A stretch of DNA of 64,000 nt from Bog-159 sp963709155 (GCA_963709155.1 CAVPVD010000005.1:434001-498000), one strand, 5' to 3'. Positions 8,700 through 18,247 are shown, numbered from the stretch's first letter. The notes: generated by a model not told the origin, from the sequence alone. Numbers and translations are program-made.

Positions 8700-10648
8700 G
8701 GACGCCTCGCCACCAGCATGGTCATGTCGTCCGACAATTCGGCGGCATCGCCGCTCCACTGCAGGACGGCCTCCATCACGCGCGCGATGATTTCGGGCGA
8801 CTCGCGGTCCACGTTCTTGGCCAGCAAATCGGTGAGCCGCTGCTCGCCGAACATTTCGCCGTATTCGTTCTCGGGTTCGATCATGCCGTCGGTGTATGCA
8901 ACCAGCACATCGCCGCTGTCAAGCTGGATATTTCTCTCCTCATACAGCGAGAATGGGAAAGCGCCGACCACGGTGCCGGTCACTTCCAGCAATTCGGGCA
9001 CGCCTTTGCGCAACAAGATGGGCTGCAGGTGTCCGGCATTGGTGTAAGTCAGATTCTGGGTCTTTTCGTCGTACAAAGCGAAATAAAAAGTCGCGTACTT
9101 CTCGGCGGCCGTATTGGCGTAGAGCAACTTGTTCAGGCGCGATACCATGACGGCCGGAGAAAGCGCATGTGGGGATCCGCCATTGCCGGCCACGGTGGGA
9201 ATTTCGGCCGTCAGCTGCATACGCATGGTGGACTGGATGGAAGCCATCAACAACGCCGCCGAAATGCCTTTGCCCGCTACGTCGCCAATGGCGAACGCGA
9301 CGCTGGAGCCGACGCGCATGAAATCGTAATAGTCGCCGGAGACCACCCGCGCCGGATTGCACACGCCGGTGAGCGTGAGCGTTTTCAGATCGGGCACATT
9401 CTTGGGAAAAAGCAGGCTCTGCACTTCGCGCGCAATCTCCAACTCCGACTCCAGGCGCTCCTTTTCCTTCGCGACTACGATGAGGCGCGCCAGGTTCTCG
9501 GTCATGGTGTTGAAGGACGCGCCCAGTTCGGCTAGTTGGTCGTTTCCGCCGACCTGTATGCGATGCGAGAAATCTCCTTCTTTGATACGGCGGGTGCCCA
9601 CGTATAGCTCATGCACGGCGCTGGTAATGGTGCGCGAGATGGAAACGCCGATTACCAGCGAAACCAGTTCCACGATCAGGAAAAGGGTAACCGTGACTAG
9701 AAACGCGCCCCAGATGACCTGCCCGTACTCCATGTCGCCGAGCGAGATATTGTTGCCGAAAACCGTCCCGAGCACCGCCGACATGCGCGTGTGGACCAGC
9801 AGCAAACCCTTGTTGTTGCGGCTGCCCGGCGAATTCCAAAACGCCACGGGCACCAGCGAACCCCAATTCACCTGCATATCCAGGAAGTTGTTCTTGGGCG
9901 GGATCCGCGCCGCGGGCGCTGTGCCGGCCGGCGCGGATCGCAGGCCGCCATCGGCCTCGGAGAAGTCGCGGAAATTGATTTGGCCGATACCCGGCAGCAG
10001 GCTCGAGAGAAACTCCTGGCTTAGCGGGGCCAGGATCACTACTTCGGTGCCACCGGAGTGCAGGTTTGCCCAGCTATACAATTGCGCGTCTTTCACGATA
10101 ATGCCGTTGGCGTCCTTCCATGCGGGTGGAGGCGCGCTGATGGTGGACGATGGCGGATACCGGTACACGCCCCCGTCGCGCACCAGGATCTCGGTGGCGG
10201 GGAAGAACCGCTGATTGAAATCCTGCGTCCGCAGGATGACTTCCGGCCGATGTTCGGCGGGGGCTTCGAGGATGGCGGCCGCGGATCCTTTCAGAATGGT
10301 GGTGCGGCGGTCCAGTTCGGAATTGATCAGGTAGATCGCGATCTGGCCGGTCAGCCCATAAGCGCTCACCAGGACCAAAGCCAGGATGAGCGCGATGGGC
10401 ACCATGGCGATGAAAGCATAAGCCACGATCAGGCGGTTGCGTAGGCGCCAGATCAGCTTCTTCACGCCGGTTCTGGCGAGCCGTATGGCTACCACGAAAC
10501 CTGTTACCCAGGCGGCCAGAGAGACCATCAATCCGATGAACGAGGCGGGCAGCGCGTAGGCCAGCAAAACCGCAAGCACCACCAGGACGATGAAAACCTT
10601 CTCGATGCGCCCGAGTTTGCGGTAGAAGGATTCCAGGCGTGCGGCCAT
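8696..10648 (-). CDS. Membrane HAMP-domain PP2C/SpoIIE-type serine phosphatase
   Basis: Membrane sensor phosphatase of 650 residues. Two or three membrane helices in the first 90 residues are followed by a large extracytoplasmic sensor region, another helix near 310-330, a HAMP linker ('ISRTITSAVHELYVGTRRI'), a short coiled coil and a C-terminal SpoIIE/PP2C domain ('ARVVSGDYYDFMRV', 'AFAIGDVAGKGISAALLMAS', 'LVAYTDGMIEPEN'). Acidic metal ligands are present. Such proteins act in partner-switching circuits on phosphorylated anti-sigma antagonists; no partner is adjacent. First gene of the operon with nnr (4-bp overlap). Confidence 0.93.
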   Translation of the reverse strand: MAARLESFYRKLGRIEKVFIVLVVLAVLLAYALPASFIGLMVSLAAWVTGFVVAIRLARTGVKKLIWRLRNRLIVAYAFIAMVPIALILALVLVSAYGLTGQIAIYLINSELDRRTTILKGSAAAILEAPAEHRPEVILRTQDFNQRFFPATEILVRDGGVYRYPPSSTISAPPPAWKDANGIIVKDAQLYSWANLHSGGTEVVILAPLSQEFLSSLLPGIGQINFRDFSEADGGLRSAPAGTAPAARIPPKNNFLDMQVNWGSLVPVAFWNSPGSRNNKGLLLVHTRMSAVLGTVFGNNISLGDMEYGQVIWGAFLVTVTLFLIVELVSLVIGVSISRTITSAVHELYVGTRRIKEGDFSHRIQVGGNDQLAELGASFNTMTENLARLIVVAKEKERLESELEIAREVQSLLFPKNVPDLKTLTLTGVCNPARVVSGDYYDFMRVGSSVAFAIGDVAGKGISAALLMASIQSTMRMQLTAEIPTVAGNGGSPHALSPAVMVSRLNKLLYANTAAEKYATFYFALYDEKTQNLTYTNAGHLQPILLRKGVPELLEVTGTVVGAFPFSLYEERNIQLDSGDVLVAYTDGMIEPENEYGEMFGEQRLTDLLAKNVDRESPEIIARVMEAVLQWSGDAAELSDDMTMLVARRP

Positions 10649-10679
10649 TCCAATTTATCTTAGCGCCCTGCCCGTGGCG

Positions 10680-11825
10680 CTACGGAGCGGCCACCAGGTC
10701 GTCCACTACTTGCGGCGCCATGGGGCTGCCGAGGCCGGTCACGAAATCATAACCGGGGCCGGCGTTACATTCGGCGCCGCAACTGCCGTTCGAGCCCTTG
10801 GTGATGTCGTGGAACGCTAGCGGATCGGCGTAGATCACGTTCAGGAAGCGGGTGCCGATCGTCCCTTTTCCCATCCCGGCGCGGATGCTGTTGGCGATGG
10901 CCACGATCGCGCACCACTGCGGTGACGAAGCGCTGGTGCCGCCGACCTGTCCCCAGTCGCCGGCCTCGCTGTCGTAGACGGGCACGCCCGTGGCTGGGCT
11001 GGCGTTGTAAGCGACATCCGGGACGCCACGCTTGCCCGAGCTCTGCGCCTTTTCCTGATAGCTGGGTTCGGCGAAGTATTTGCTTTCGCCGCCGCCGCTG
11101 CCGCTCCAACCAGTCTCGCTCAGAATATTGCCATTGGAATCCAACTTCAGCACCGTGCCGCCCGCGCCCACCACCAACGGCGAAGCGCCCGGGTAGCCGA
11201 ATAAGTTGATGCCGCTGTCACCCGACGCGTTGATGTAAGTCACCGACGCGTTGTTGAAGTAGAGCGGGTCCAGTTTCTGCTCGCCGGATGGTTCGTTATT
11301 GGTACCCCAGCTCATGTTCACCACGGTGGCGCCATTCTTTACGGCCACCGGCACCGCCGCAAGCAAAGACTTCACGCTGCCGTTCGGAGCTTCCACCAGC
11401 AGGATCTTGGCCGCCGGCGCGATCGCATGCGCCCACTGCACATCCAGGGATGTCTCGCCGGACCACCCCGCATTCGATGGCGGCTTCGTGCCCGTGGCAT
11501 AGACGACCGTAAGGCATCCGTTCGCCTTGGTGCATGCCGGTAAACCGAATTCGCTGGTGAATACGGCCAGGTCGGATTCCACCGCCGGATAATCGTAACC
11601 GTCCACGATGCCGATGATCTGGCCGGCGCCCTGGTTGGCGATCTGGTCGACCCCGTAGGCATGCTGCATCTGTTGGGGAGTGTAGCCGGTGGGCTTCTTG
11701 GCGTCGGTTCCGGGTTGGCGCTGGTAGGGGCGATGGGCTTCCTTGTCCAGCCAGGACGTCTGGGCGGTCGCGGGGCCGTAGGACGCGGCGGCCAGGGCGA
11801 GGGCGATGAGTGCACTTTTGAGCAT
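10680..11825 (-). CDS. S53 (sedolisin/kumamolisin-type) secreted serine-carboxyl peptidase, no pro-domain
   Basis: Exported protein of 381 residues with a clear signal peptide ending at 'PATA'. The S53 catalytic set is present: Glu124 and Asp128 in 'GETSLDVQWAHAIAP', oxyanion Asp203 in 'ASGDSG', and nucleophile Ser298 in 'GGTSASSP'. The C-terminal calcium-site region 'GPGYDFVTGLGSP' is also there. The usual N-terminal activation pro-domain of roughly 150 or more residues is absent; the mature-type domain begins soon after the signal. Monocistronic. Confidence 0.9.
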   Translation of the reverse strand: MLKSALIALALAAASYGPATAQTSWLDKEAHRPYQRQPGTDAKKPTGYTPQQMQHAYGVDQIANQGAGQIIGIVDGYDYPAVESDLAVFTSEFGLPACTKANGCLTVVYATGTKPPSNAGWSGETSLDVQWAHAIAPAAKILLVEAPNGSVKSLLAAVPVAVKNGATVVNMSWGTNNEPSGEQKLDPLYFNNASVTYINASGDSGINLFGYPGASPLVVGAGGTVLKLDSNGNILSETGWSGSGGGESKYFAEPSYQEKAQSSGKRGVPDVAYNASPATGVPVYDSEAGDWGQVGGTSASSPQWCAIVAIANSIRAGMGKGTIGTRFLNVIYADPLAFHDITKGSNGSCGAECNAGPGYDFVTGLGSPMAPQVVDDLVAAP

Positions 11826-11964
11826 AGGAATTTAGGGCTTAGTTTAACAGCCTGCGGCGAAATTCGCCGGGCCACGGAGCCCAACTGGTACTGCCGCGGC
11901 GCGCTTTCGTGGACGAACCGGATCCGGAGGTATAAACTAAGTTCACGCGTGTGATGGAGGGTAT

Positions 11965-14196
11965 ATGGCGAGGGAAAAGACGGCATCCGGGTTCACTTGT
12001 TCCGTCCCGGTGTTTCTAGGGTTCACGTGCGCGCTGGTGCTTGCCGGCGCCACTCCGGTCTACGGGCAGACGTCCGCTACGGAAACCGTCCTGCATAATT
12101 TCGGGTTGCCGCCTCTCAACGGCGCCCACCCCTATGGCGGCTTGACTCCCGACACCGCGGGCAACCTCTATGGGACGACCGCGGAGGGCGGGGTCTACGG
12201 CAACGGCGTGGTCTTCGAGATCGACAAGAATGGCCATCAAACCGTGCTATACGTCTTCACCGGAGGCGCGGACGGGTCGCGGCCCAACGCGGGAATGGTT
12301 CGCGACCGCGAGGGCAACCTCTACGGCACGACCACCTACGGCGGCGCGGCGAACCTCGGCGTAGTGTACAAAATAGAGCCAGTAGGCGCGGAGACCGTGC
12401 TGCACAGCTTCACGGGCGGCGCCGATGGCAGCAAACCGTACGCCGCGCTGGCTATCGACCATGAAGGCAATCTCTACGGCACCGCCACTTACGGCGGCGC
12501 ATCCGGGGCAGGTGTAGTCTTCTGGATGGACCGCACTAGTGGCGTTGAGACTGTATTGCATAGCTTCACCGGCGGGGTTGACGGCGAATGGCCCAACGCG
12601 GGCGTCACCCTCGATCCGGCCGGAAACATTTACGGCACTACTACCGACGGCGGCCCGGCAAACGCGGGTGTCGTATATAAAGTGGATACTACCGGTCACG
12701 AGACCGTGCTTTATAGCTTTATGTTTGGCGCGGACGGCGGCTATCCCTTTGGCGGGGTGATTCGCGATTCGGCCGGCAACCTGTACGGCACTGCCTCGGA
12801 GGCCTTGCAATCACCGGGCGTGATATACAAACTCGATCCGGCAGGAAACGAAACGGTCCTGTACGCATTTTCGGGCGACGATGGATCGTATCCTACCGGC
12901 AACCTCTTCCGCGATCCGGAAGGGGATCTGTACGGGACGACCTCCAAAGGCGGCTACGGTTCAGGGGTTGTCTTCAAGCTGGATGCGGCCGGCGCGCTGA
13001 CCGTCATCCACAGGTTCAGCGGGCCCGATGGAAGTCAACCTTACGCAGGTCTGATCCTCGACGCCAAGGGCCGTCTCTGCGGGACGACCGCCATGGGTGG
13101 CGCGGTTTCCGAAGGCGTCGTGTTTACTCTGGACGCCGCCGGCAACGAGACGCTGCTGTACGACTTTCCCGGGCCGGGCGATGGCAGGCAGCCGGTCGGG
13201 GTAGCTCTCGATGCAGCCGACAACGTCTACGGAACAGCTACCGATGGTGGCCCCGGAGGCCATGGCGTCGTCTACAGTGTTGACCAATCAGGCCACGAAA
13301 CCATCCTGCACAGTTTCACCGGCGGCGTGGATGGCGGCTATCCGCGCTCGGGGGTGACGCTCGATGCCGCGGGAAACATCTACGGAACGGCGGGCGAAGG
13401 GGGCGCGGACAAGAATGGCGTGATTTACAAGATCGATCCGGCCGGCCACGAGACCGTGCTGCATAACTTTACTTATGCCGATGGTGGCAATCCGAACGGC
13501 GTCATCGTGGATGCGGCAGGCGACCTATACGGGGCGGCCTTCCAGGGAGGCGCCGCGAATGCCGGCGTCGTGTTCGAGTTGGATACGGCGGGCAACTACA
13601 CCGTGCTCTATAACTTCACCGGCGGCGCCAACTCGGGCCCGGTCGGCAACCTGGTCCGCGATCCGGCGGGCAACTTATACGGAATCACAGCCGGCAACGC
13701 AGGTGGGTTGGGTCTCGTATTCAAGCTCGATACGAGCGGGCACGAGACGGTTCTCTACACTTTCCCTTACGCCGCCGGTTACGGCTATTACACTTCAGGC
13801 TTGGCTTTGGATGCCGCTGGAAACCTCTATGGGACGGCGTCCGGGCAGGCCAACTCGAACAAGGGCGTGGTCTTCAAGTTGGATACGGCCGGCAACTATT
13901 CGGTGTTACATAGTTTCGCCGGAGGCACGGACGGAGCCAGTCCCGCCGCCGCGGTCATTCTGGATTCGACCGGCAATCTGTATGGCACTACGACGGAGGG
14001 CGGCAGCGCGACCGACGGCACAGTCTACATGCTCAACCCATCGGGCCAGGAGACCATCCTGTATAGTTTTTCGGGAGCCGATGGAGCAAACCCGGGCTGC
14101 GTGCCGGTACGCAACACCGTAGGCAAGATCTTCGGGACAACCTCCGTGGGTGGGAAAAACGGCGGCGGGGTGGTCTTCAAACTCACGCCGCAGTGA
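11965..14196 (+). CDS. Secreted GloVer tandem-repeat protein
   Basis: Exported protein of 743 residues built almost wholly from about fourteen repeats of 45-52 residues. Each has the pattern 'DxAGNLYGTTxxGG', 'GVVFKLD', 'GxETVLYSFTGG', which is the Gloeobacter/Verrucomicrobia (GloVer) repeat known from surface or secreted proteins. The signal peptide spans roughly residues 15-35 and ends near 'PVYGQ'. The start follows GGAGGG. The repeat geometry suggests a beta-propeller-like fold, which is inference; no catalytic motif is visible. The function of the family is not established. Confidence 0.88.
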   Translation: MAREKTASGFTCSVPVFLGFTCALVLAGATPVYGQTSATETVLHNFGLPPLNGAHPYGGLTPDTAGNLYGTTAEGGVYGNGVVFEIDKNGHQTVLYVFTGGADGSRPNAGMVRDREGNLYGTTTYGGAANLGVVYKIEPVGAETVLHSFTGGADGSKPYAALAIDHEGNLYGTATYGGASGAGVVFWMDRTSGVETVLHSFTGGVDGEWPNAGVTLDPAGNIYGTTTDGGPANAGVVYKVDTTGHETVLYSFMFGADGGYPFGGVIRDSAGNLYGTASEALQSPGVIYKLDPAGNETVLYAFSGDDGSYPTGNLFRDPEGDLYGTTSKGGYGSGVVFKLDAAGALTVIHRFSGPDGSQPYAGLILDAKGRLCGTTAMGGAVSEGVVFTLDAAGNETLLYDFPGPGDGRQPVGVALDAADNVYGTATDGGPGGHGVVYSVDQSGHETILHSFTGGVDGGYPRSGVTLDAAGNIYGTAGEGGADKNGVIYKIDPAGHETVLHNFTYADGGNPNGVIVDAAGDLYGAAFQGGAANAGVVFELDTAGNYTVLYNFTGGANSGPVGNLVRDPAGNLYGITAGNAGGLGLVFKLDTSGHETVLYTFPYAAGYGYYTSGLALDAAGNLYGTASGQANSNKGVVFKLDTAGNYSVLHSFAGGTDGASPAAAVILDSTGNLYGTTTEGGSATDGTVYMLNPSGQETILYSFSGADGANPGCVPVRNTVGKIFGTTSVGGKNGGGVVFKLTPQ

Positions 14197-14199
14197 CGG

Positions 14200-14976
14200 T
14201 CACAGCTTTAGCAGTTCCCGCAGCCGTTTGGTCTGCACCCGGCTCACCGGAACCTCCGTGTGCTTTTTGTCGTCCATGCGGAGCTGGTAGCTGGATTTAA
14301 ACCAGGGCACGACTTCTTTGATCTTGTGGATATTCACGAGATAGGAGCGGTGTACCCGCCAGAAAGTGTCTTTGTCCAGATTGGCTTGCAGATCTTCGAT
14401 GGTGCGGTAGTTCGAATGGCCTTCCACGTTGGTGGCTACCAGCGTAATCATCCCGTTGTCGATGGTGGCGTAAATGACATCCTGCGCGTCCACGATGAAG
14501 TTGCGGTTGGCGTTCCGGATCAGCAGTTTGGTCCGGTGGGGCGTTTGGGGGGGAATCTGCGGCGCGGAGATTTCCGCCGTCTTCTTTTCCTGCGCCGACC
14601 GCCGCGCGCGATCGATGGTCTCCGCCAGGCGCGCTTTGTCCACCGGCTTCAGCAGGTAGTCCATAGCCTCCAGGCGGAAAGCCTCCACGGCATACTGGTC
14701 GTAGGCTGTAACAAAAATGAAATGCGGGAGTTCCATGCCCGAGTCGCGCAGTTCCCGCACCACCGACATGCCATCCTGGCCGGGCATATGCACGTCCATG
14801 AAAACCAGGTCCGGCTCCGCTTTGCGGATCAACTGGACGGCTTCCAGGCCGTTGCGGCCGGTGGCCACAACCTCTACTTCCGGGAAGTCCCGAAGCAGGT
14901 AAGCCAACTCGTCGCAAGCCAGTTGTTCATCATCCACGATGACCGTAGTCAAATTGGCCGTCGCGCGCTCTCCCAT
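14200..14976 (-). CDS. LytTR-family response regulator (LytR/AlgR type)
   Basis: Cytoplasmic DNA-binding regulator of 258 residues. The receiver domain ('TTVIVDDEQLACDELAYLL'; phosphoacceptor Asp in 'LVFMDVHMPG'; 'FVTAYDQYAVEAF'; 'DYLLKPV') occupies residues 10-125. A linker and the LytTR beta-fold DNA-binding domain follow ('VIYATIDNGMITL', 'FWRVHRSYLVNIHKIKEV'). ATG 14976 is chosen since the receiver strand begins nine residues later; the open frame upstream to 15141 has no family similarity and crosses the intergenic region. No sensor kinase is next to it. Divergent from the inositol phosphate synthase. Confidence 0.93.
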   Translation of the reverse strand: MGERATANLTTVIVDDEQLACDELAYLLRDFPEVEVVATGRNGLEAVQLIRKAEPDLVFMDVHMPGQDGMSVVRELRDSGMELPHFIFVTAYDQYAVEAFRLEAMDYLLKPVDKARLAETIDRARRSAQEKKTAEISAPQIPPQTPHRTKLLIRNANRNFIVDAQDVIYATIDNGMITLVATNVEGHSNYRTIEDLQANLDKDTFWRVHRSYLVNIHKIKEVVPWFKSSYQLRMDDKKHTEVPVSRVQTKRLRELLKL

Positions 14977-15031
14977 CGAGTTGGTATTATAGCATTTCGC
15001 CCCGCACCGGCAGTTTAGCCGATGTGCGGCC

Positions 15032-15102
15032 AGGCACCCCCCCTTTTGCCAGTTGGGGGACCCTTCGGGTCCGCGTGTTTCAGGCGCGCCGGAAGGGTGC
15101 CT
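15032..15102 (+). promoter_or_regulatory. Foldable leader upstream of inositol-1-phosphate synthase
   Basis: An 8-bp outer stem can form between AGGCACCC (15032-15039) and GGGTGCCT (15095-15102). Inside it, a C-run (15037-15043) can pair with a G-run (15055-15059), or GGACCC can pair with GGGTCC around TTC (15058-15072). The two inner helices share bases 15058-15059, so they compete. The outer stem closes 5 nt before the ribosome site. It may be an RNA control element or a dispersed palindromic repeat; both readings are inference. Confidence 0.4.
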
Positions 15103-15123
15103 AAATTGAGAGGAGTAAAGCAC

Positions 15124-16443
15124 TTGCCAGATAAAGAACACGTCTCCATCGCACCCGCGGAAGGGAAGCTCGGTGTATTGATCCCCGGTATGGGCGCCGT
15201 CACCACCACCTTCATCGCGGGAGTGGAGGCCATTAAGCGCAATCTCGCCAAGCCGATCGGCTCAGTCACCCAGATGGCCACTATCCGGCTCGGGAAGCGC
15301 ACGGAGGGCCGCAGTCCGCGTATCAAGGATTTCGTGCCGCTCGCCAATCTTGACGACCTGGTTTTCGGGACCTGGGACATCTATCCCGATACCTGCTATG
15401 AAGCCGCCGAGAAAGCCGGCGTGCTGGAGATGCCCTTGCTGGAGAAAGTTCGCGAGCCGCTCTCGGCGATCCGGCCGATGCCCGCGGTTTTCGATCACGA
15501 GTTTGTACGGCGCATCGATGGACCGAACAAGAAACCGCCGGCATCCAAGATGGAACACGCCGAAATGTTGATGGACGATATTCGCGGCTTCCGCGAATCC
15601 ACAGGGGTGTCGCGCATGGCGATGATCTGGTGCGGTTCGACCGAGGTCTTCCACCGGCCGGCCGCCGTTCACCAGACCCTGGCCGATTTCGAATGTGGTC
15701 TGCAGAAGAACGACCCGGAGATTTCGCCCAGCCAGATCTACGCCTATGCCGCCCTGAAAATGGGTGTGCCTTACGCGAACGGCGCGCCGCACCTGACCAC
15801 CGATAACGCGGCCCTGCTGCAGTTGGCGCGCGAGCGGCAGGTGCCGATTTGCGGCAAGGATTTCAAAACCGGCCAGACGTTTATGAAAACGCTGATCGCG
15901 CCCGGACTGAAATCGCGTATGTTGGGGCTGAACGGCTGGTTCTCGACCAACATCCTGGGCAACCGCGACGGCGAAGTGCTGGATGATCCCGGCTCCTTCA
16001 AATCGAAGGAAGAATCCAAGATGGAAGCGCTCCAACAAATCCTGCAAGCGGATCTCTATCCGGATCTTTACAAGGACTTCTATCACAAGGTCCGCATCAA
16101 TTATTACCCGCCGCGGGGGGACGCCAAGGAAGGCTGGGACAACATCGATATCTTCGGCTGGCTGGGCTATCCGATGCAAATCAAGATCGATTTTTTGTGC
16201 CGCGATTCGATCCTGGCGGCGCCGCTGGTGCTCGATCTGGTGCTGTTCATCGACCTGGCACAGCGCGCCGGGATGCGTGGCATACAGGAGTGGCTCTCCT
16301 TTTATTTCAAAGCGCCCATGCATGCGCCCGAGCTGTATCCGGAACACGATATTTTCATTCAGTTGATGAAGCTGAAAAATACCCTGCGCTGGATGCGGGG
16401 CGAAGACCTGATCACCCATCTGGGGTTGGAATATTACGACTAA
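15124..16443 (+). CDS. ino1: myo-Inositol-1-phosphate synthase
   Basis: NAD-dependent enzyme converting glucose 6-phosphate to inositol 1-phosphate, first step of inositol synthesis; 439 residues. The Rossmann start 'GKLGVLIPGMGAVTTTFIAGVEA' and the conserved core 'VPICGKDFKTGQTFMKTLI', followed by 'GWFSTNILGN', match the family. A longer frame opens at 15022, but its first residues read through the leader. TTG 15124 is the likely start because GAGAGGAG (15108-15115) lies 8 nt upstream and the protein then begins near the Rossmann fold. First gene of a run with an epimerase and YceH. Inositol lipids or osmolytes are possible end uses. Confidence 0.93.
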   Translation: MPDKEHVSIAPAEGKLGVLIPGMGAVTTTFIAGVEAIKRNLAKPIGSVTQMATIRLGKRTEGRSPRIKDFVPLANLDDLVFGTWDIYPDTCYEAAEKAGVLEMPLLEKVREPLSAIRPMPAVFDHEFVRRIDGPNKKPPASKMEHAEMLMDDIRGFRESTGVSRMAMIWCGSTEVFHRPAAVHQTLADFECGLQKNDPEISPSQIYAYAALKMGVPYANGAPHLTTDNAALLQLARERQVPICGKDFKTGQTFMKTLIAPGLKSRMLGLNGWFSTNILGNRDGEVLDDPGSFKSKEESKMEALQQILQADLYPDLYKDFYHKVRINYYPPRGDAKEGWDNIDIFGWLGYPMQIKIDFLCRDSILAAPLVLDLVLFIDLAQRAGMRGIQEWLSFYFKAPMHAPELYPEHDIFIQLMKLKNTLRWMRGEDLITHLGLEYYD

Positions 16444-16476
16444 CCTATAGCCATCACCCGGAACCCACCACCTACT

Positions 16477-17481
16477 ATGAAGGTTCTTGTCATCGGCGGT
16501 ACCTTGTTCATTGGCCGGCAGCTCGTAAAGGAGTTGTGCGACGCCGGCCATGATGTAGCCGTAATGCACCGCAAGCCGGTGCACAGTCTGCCGAGGCGTG
16601 TCGAGAACCTGATGGCGGACCGCAACGACGCTGCCGCGGTCCAGCAAGCTTTGGACGAGCGCCGCTTCGACGTGGTCTACGACAACGTCTATGATTGGGA
16701 GCGGGGCACCACTGCCGCACAGGTGCAGGCTACCGTGCGGGCCTGTGGCGACCGTCTGTCGCGCTATATTTTTATGTCCAGCGTGGCGGCGTACGGCGAC
16801 GGCTTGAACCACTACGAAGGCGATGCCCTGGCGCCCGATAATCACCCCGATATTTACGTGCGCAACAAGGCCATGACGGAGCGGATGCTCTTCCGGCTGC
16901 ATCAGCGGCATGGGCTCCCGGTGGTCACCTTCCGGCCGCCATTCATCTATGGGCCGGGTAATCCGTTCTACCGGGAAGCCTTCTTTTGGGACCGGATGCG
17001 CCTGGCGCGGCCCATCCTCGTTCCCGGTGACGGCCACCGCCTGATGCAATTCGTGTACATAAAGGACCTCGTACGCGCATTAGTCCGCGCGATGGAAGTG
17101 CCTAATGCGGCGGGCGAAGCCTTCAACATCGGCGATGCGCGGGCCTTGACGCAGGCGGAAGTGATACAGGCACTTGCGGCCGCGGCCGGTAAGCCCCCGC
17201 AGATCGCGCGCATTCCGCGGGAGGCAATTCTGCATGCCGGCGGCAACGCTATGGGAGATCCCGCCTACTTTGGCGTGTATTTCGATCTGCCTCCCATCAC
17301 CGAGAAGATGGGCAAAGCGGCACGTGTCCTGGGCGTGCGCCCCACCCTCTTCGAAGAGGGCTTGAAAGAGACGTGGCGCTGGTATCTGCGCAACCGCAAT
17401 GGCCGTTTTCCGCAGCCGGATTTTGCTTTCGAGAACCGGCTGCTGGCCCTGGTGCAGTCGAAAACCGCCGGCCAGGCATAG
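16477..17481 (+). CDS. NAD-dependent epimerase/dehydratase family protein
   Basis: Extended short-chain dehydrogenase of 334 residues with an N-terminal nucleotide site 'VLVIGGTLFIGRQLVKEL', catalytic-region Ser in 'FMSSVAAYG', and a 'YVRNKAMTE' segment in place of YxxxK that retains the Tyr and Lys. 'RPPFIYGPGN' and 'FNIGDARALT' fit the extended-SDR substrate domain. It starts 33 bp after the inositol phosphate synthase and may belong to its operon. The sugar-nucleotide or other substrate is unknown. Confidence 0.85.
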   Translation: MKVLVIGGTLFIGRQLVKELCDAGHDVAVMHRKPVHSLPRRVENLMADRNDAAAVQQALDERRFDVVYDNVYDWERGTTAAQVQATVRACGDRLSRYIFMSSVAAYGDGLNHYEGDALAPDNHPDIYVRNKAMTERMLFRLHQRHGLPVVTFRPPFIYGPGNPFYREAFFWDRMRLARPILVPGDGHRLMQFVYIKDLVRALVRAMEVPNAAGEAFNIGDARALTQAEVIQALAAAAGKPPQIARIPREAILHAGGNAMGDPAYFGVYFDLPPITEKMGKAARVLGVRPTLFEEGLKETWRWYLRNRNGRFPQPDFAFENRLLALVQSKTAGQA

Positions 17482-17484
17482 GGC

Positions 17485-18141
17485 ATGGGCATCCAACTTG
17501 ACGACGTGGAAGTGCGGGTGCTTGGCGCCCTCATGGAAAAAGAAGTCGCCACGCCGGAGTATTATCCGCTCTCGCTGAACGCGCTGGTCAATGCGTGCAA
17601 TCAGAAGTCCAACCGCGAGCCCGTAGTGTCGTACGACGAGGACACCGTGGAGACGGCGCTTGAGGGATTACGGTCGAAGGGCTTGGCGGCGCGCCTTAGC
17701 GGCCACGATATGCGCGTGCCTAAGCATTCCCACCGCCTGTCGGAAGTGATCAACCTGGGCCGCCGGGAAGCCGCGGTGATGTGCCTTCTGATGTTGCGCG
17801 GACCGCAGACCGCCGGTGAATTGCGCGGCCGTACCGAACGGCTCTATCCATTCGACGATCTGGAAGCCGTGGAAGCCTGCCTGACCCGCCTGATGGACTG
17901 GCAGCCGGAGCCGCTGGTCACAAGGCTGCCCCGCCAGGTCGGCTATAAAGAAGTGCGGTACGCGCACCTGCTTTCGGGCGAGCCGCAGGCGGCGCCGGCG
18001 GCGATGGCGCCGGCCGTCCCCAGCCCGCGGGAAACGCGCGACGACGCAGTCGCGCGCCTGCAGGATACTGTGGATCGGCTGGAAGCGGAAGTCGCGGATT
18101 TGAAGCGGCAATTTGCCGACTTCAAAAGACAATTCGAGTAA
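17485..18141 (+). CDS. YceH family protein (DUF480)
   Basis: Protein of 218 residues beginning 'LDDVEVRVLGALMEKEVATPEYYPLSLNAL' (family start), with 'NQKSNREPV', 'LGRREAAVMCLLMLRGPQT' and 'LPRQVGYKEVRYAHLL'. The family folds as two winged-helix domains and is poorly characterised. The C-terminal 45 residues form a coiled coil ('DTVDRLEAEVADLKRQFADFKRQFE') after an Ala/Pro-rich linker. It starts 3 bp after the epimerase stop, so the two are likely co-transcribed. Confidence 0.92.
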   Translation: MGIQLDDVEVRVLGALMEKEVATPEYYPLSLNALVNACNQKSNREPVVSYDEDTVETALEGLRSKGLAARLSGHDMRVPKHSHRLSEVINLGRREAAVMCLLMLRGPQTAGELRGRTERLYPFDDLEAVEACLTRLMDWQPEPLVTRLPRQVGYKEVRYAHLLSGEPQAAPAAMAPAVPSPRETRDDAVARLQDTVDRLEAEVADLKRQFADFKRQFE

Positions 18142-18247
18142 TAGAAATCGGAAGTTTGATCGACAGCGAACGGGACTCACGGTCGGCAGGATCGCCGGCT
18201 GGTACAAACTAGGCCTTATCTCGTGATGACTGGCCGCGGCCCGTGGC

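Noticed and set aside
15262..17049. 595-codon minus-strand open frame over ino1 and the epimerase gene
   Set aside because: It is antisense to two genes with clear family motifs, is His/Arg/Asp-rich as expected of a GC-rich shadow frame, and has no motifs of its own.
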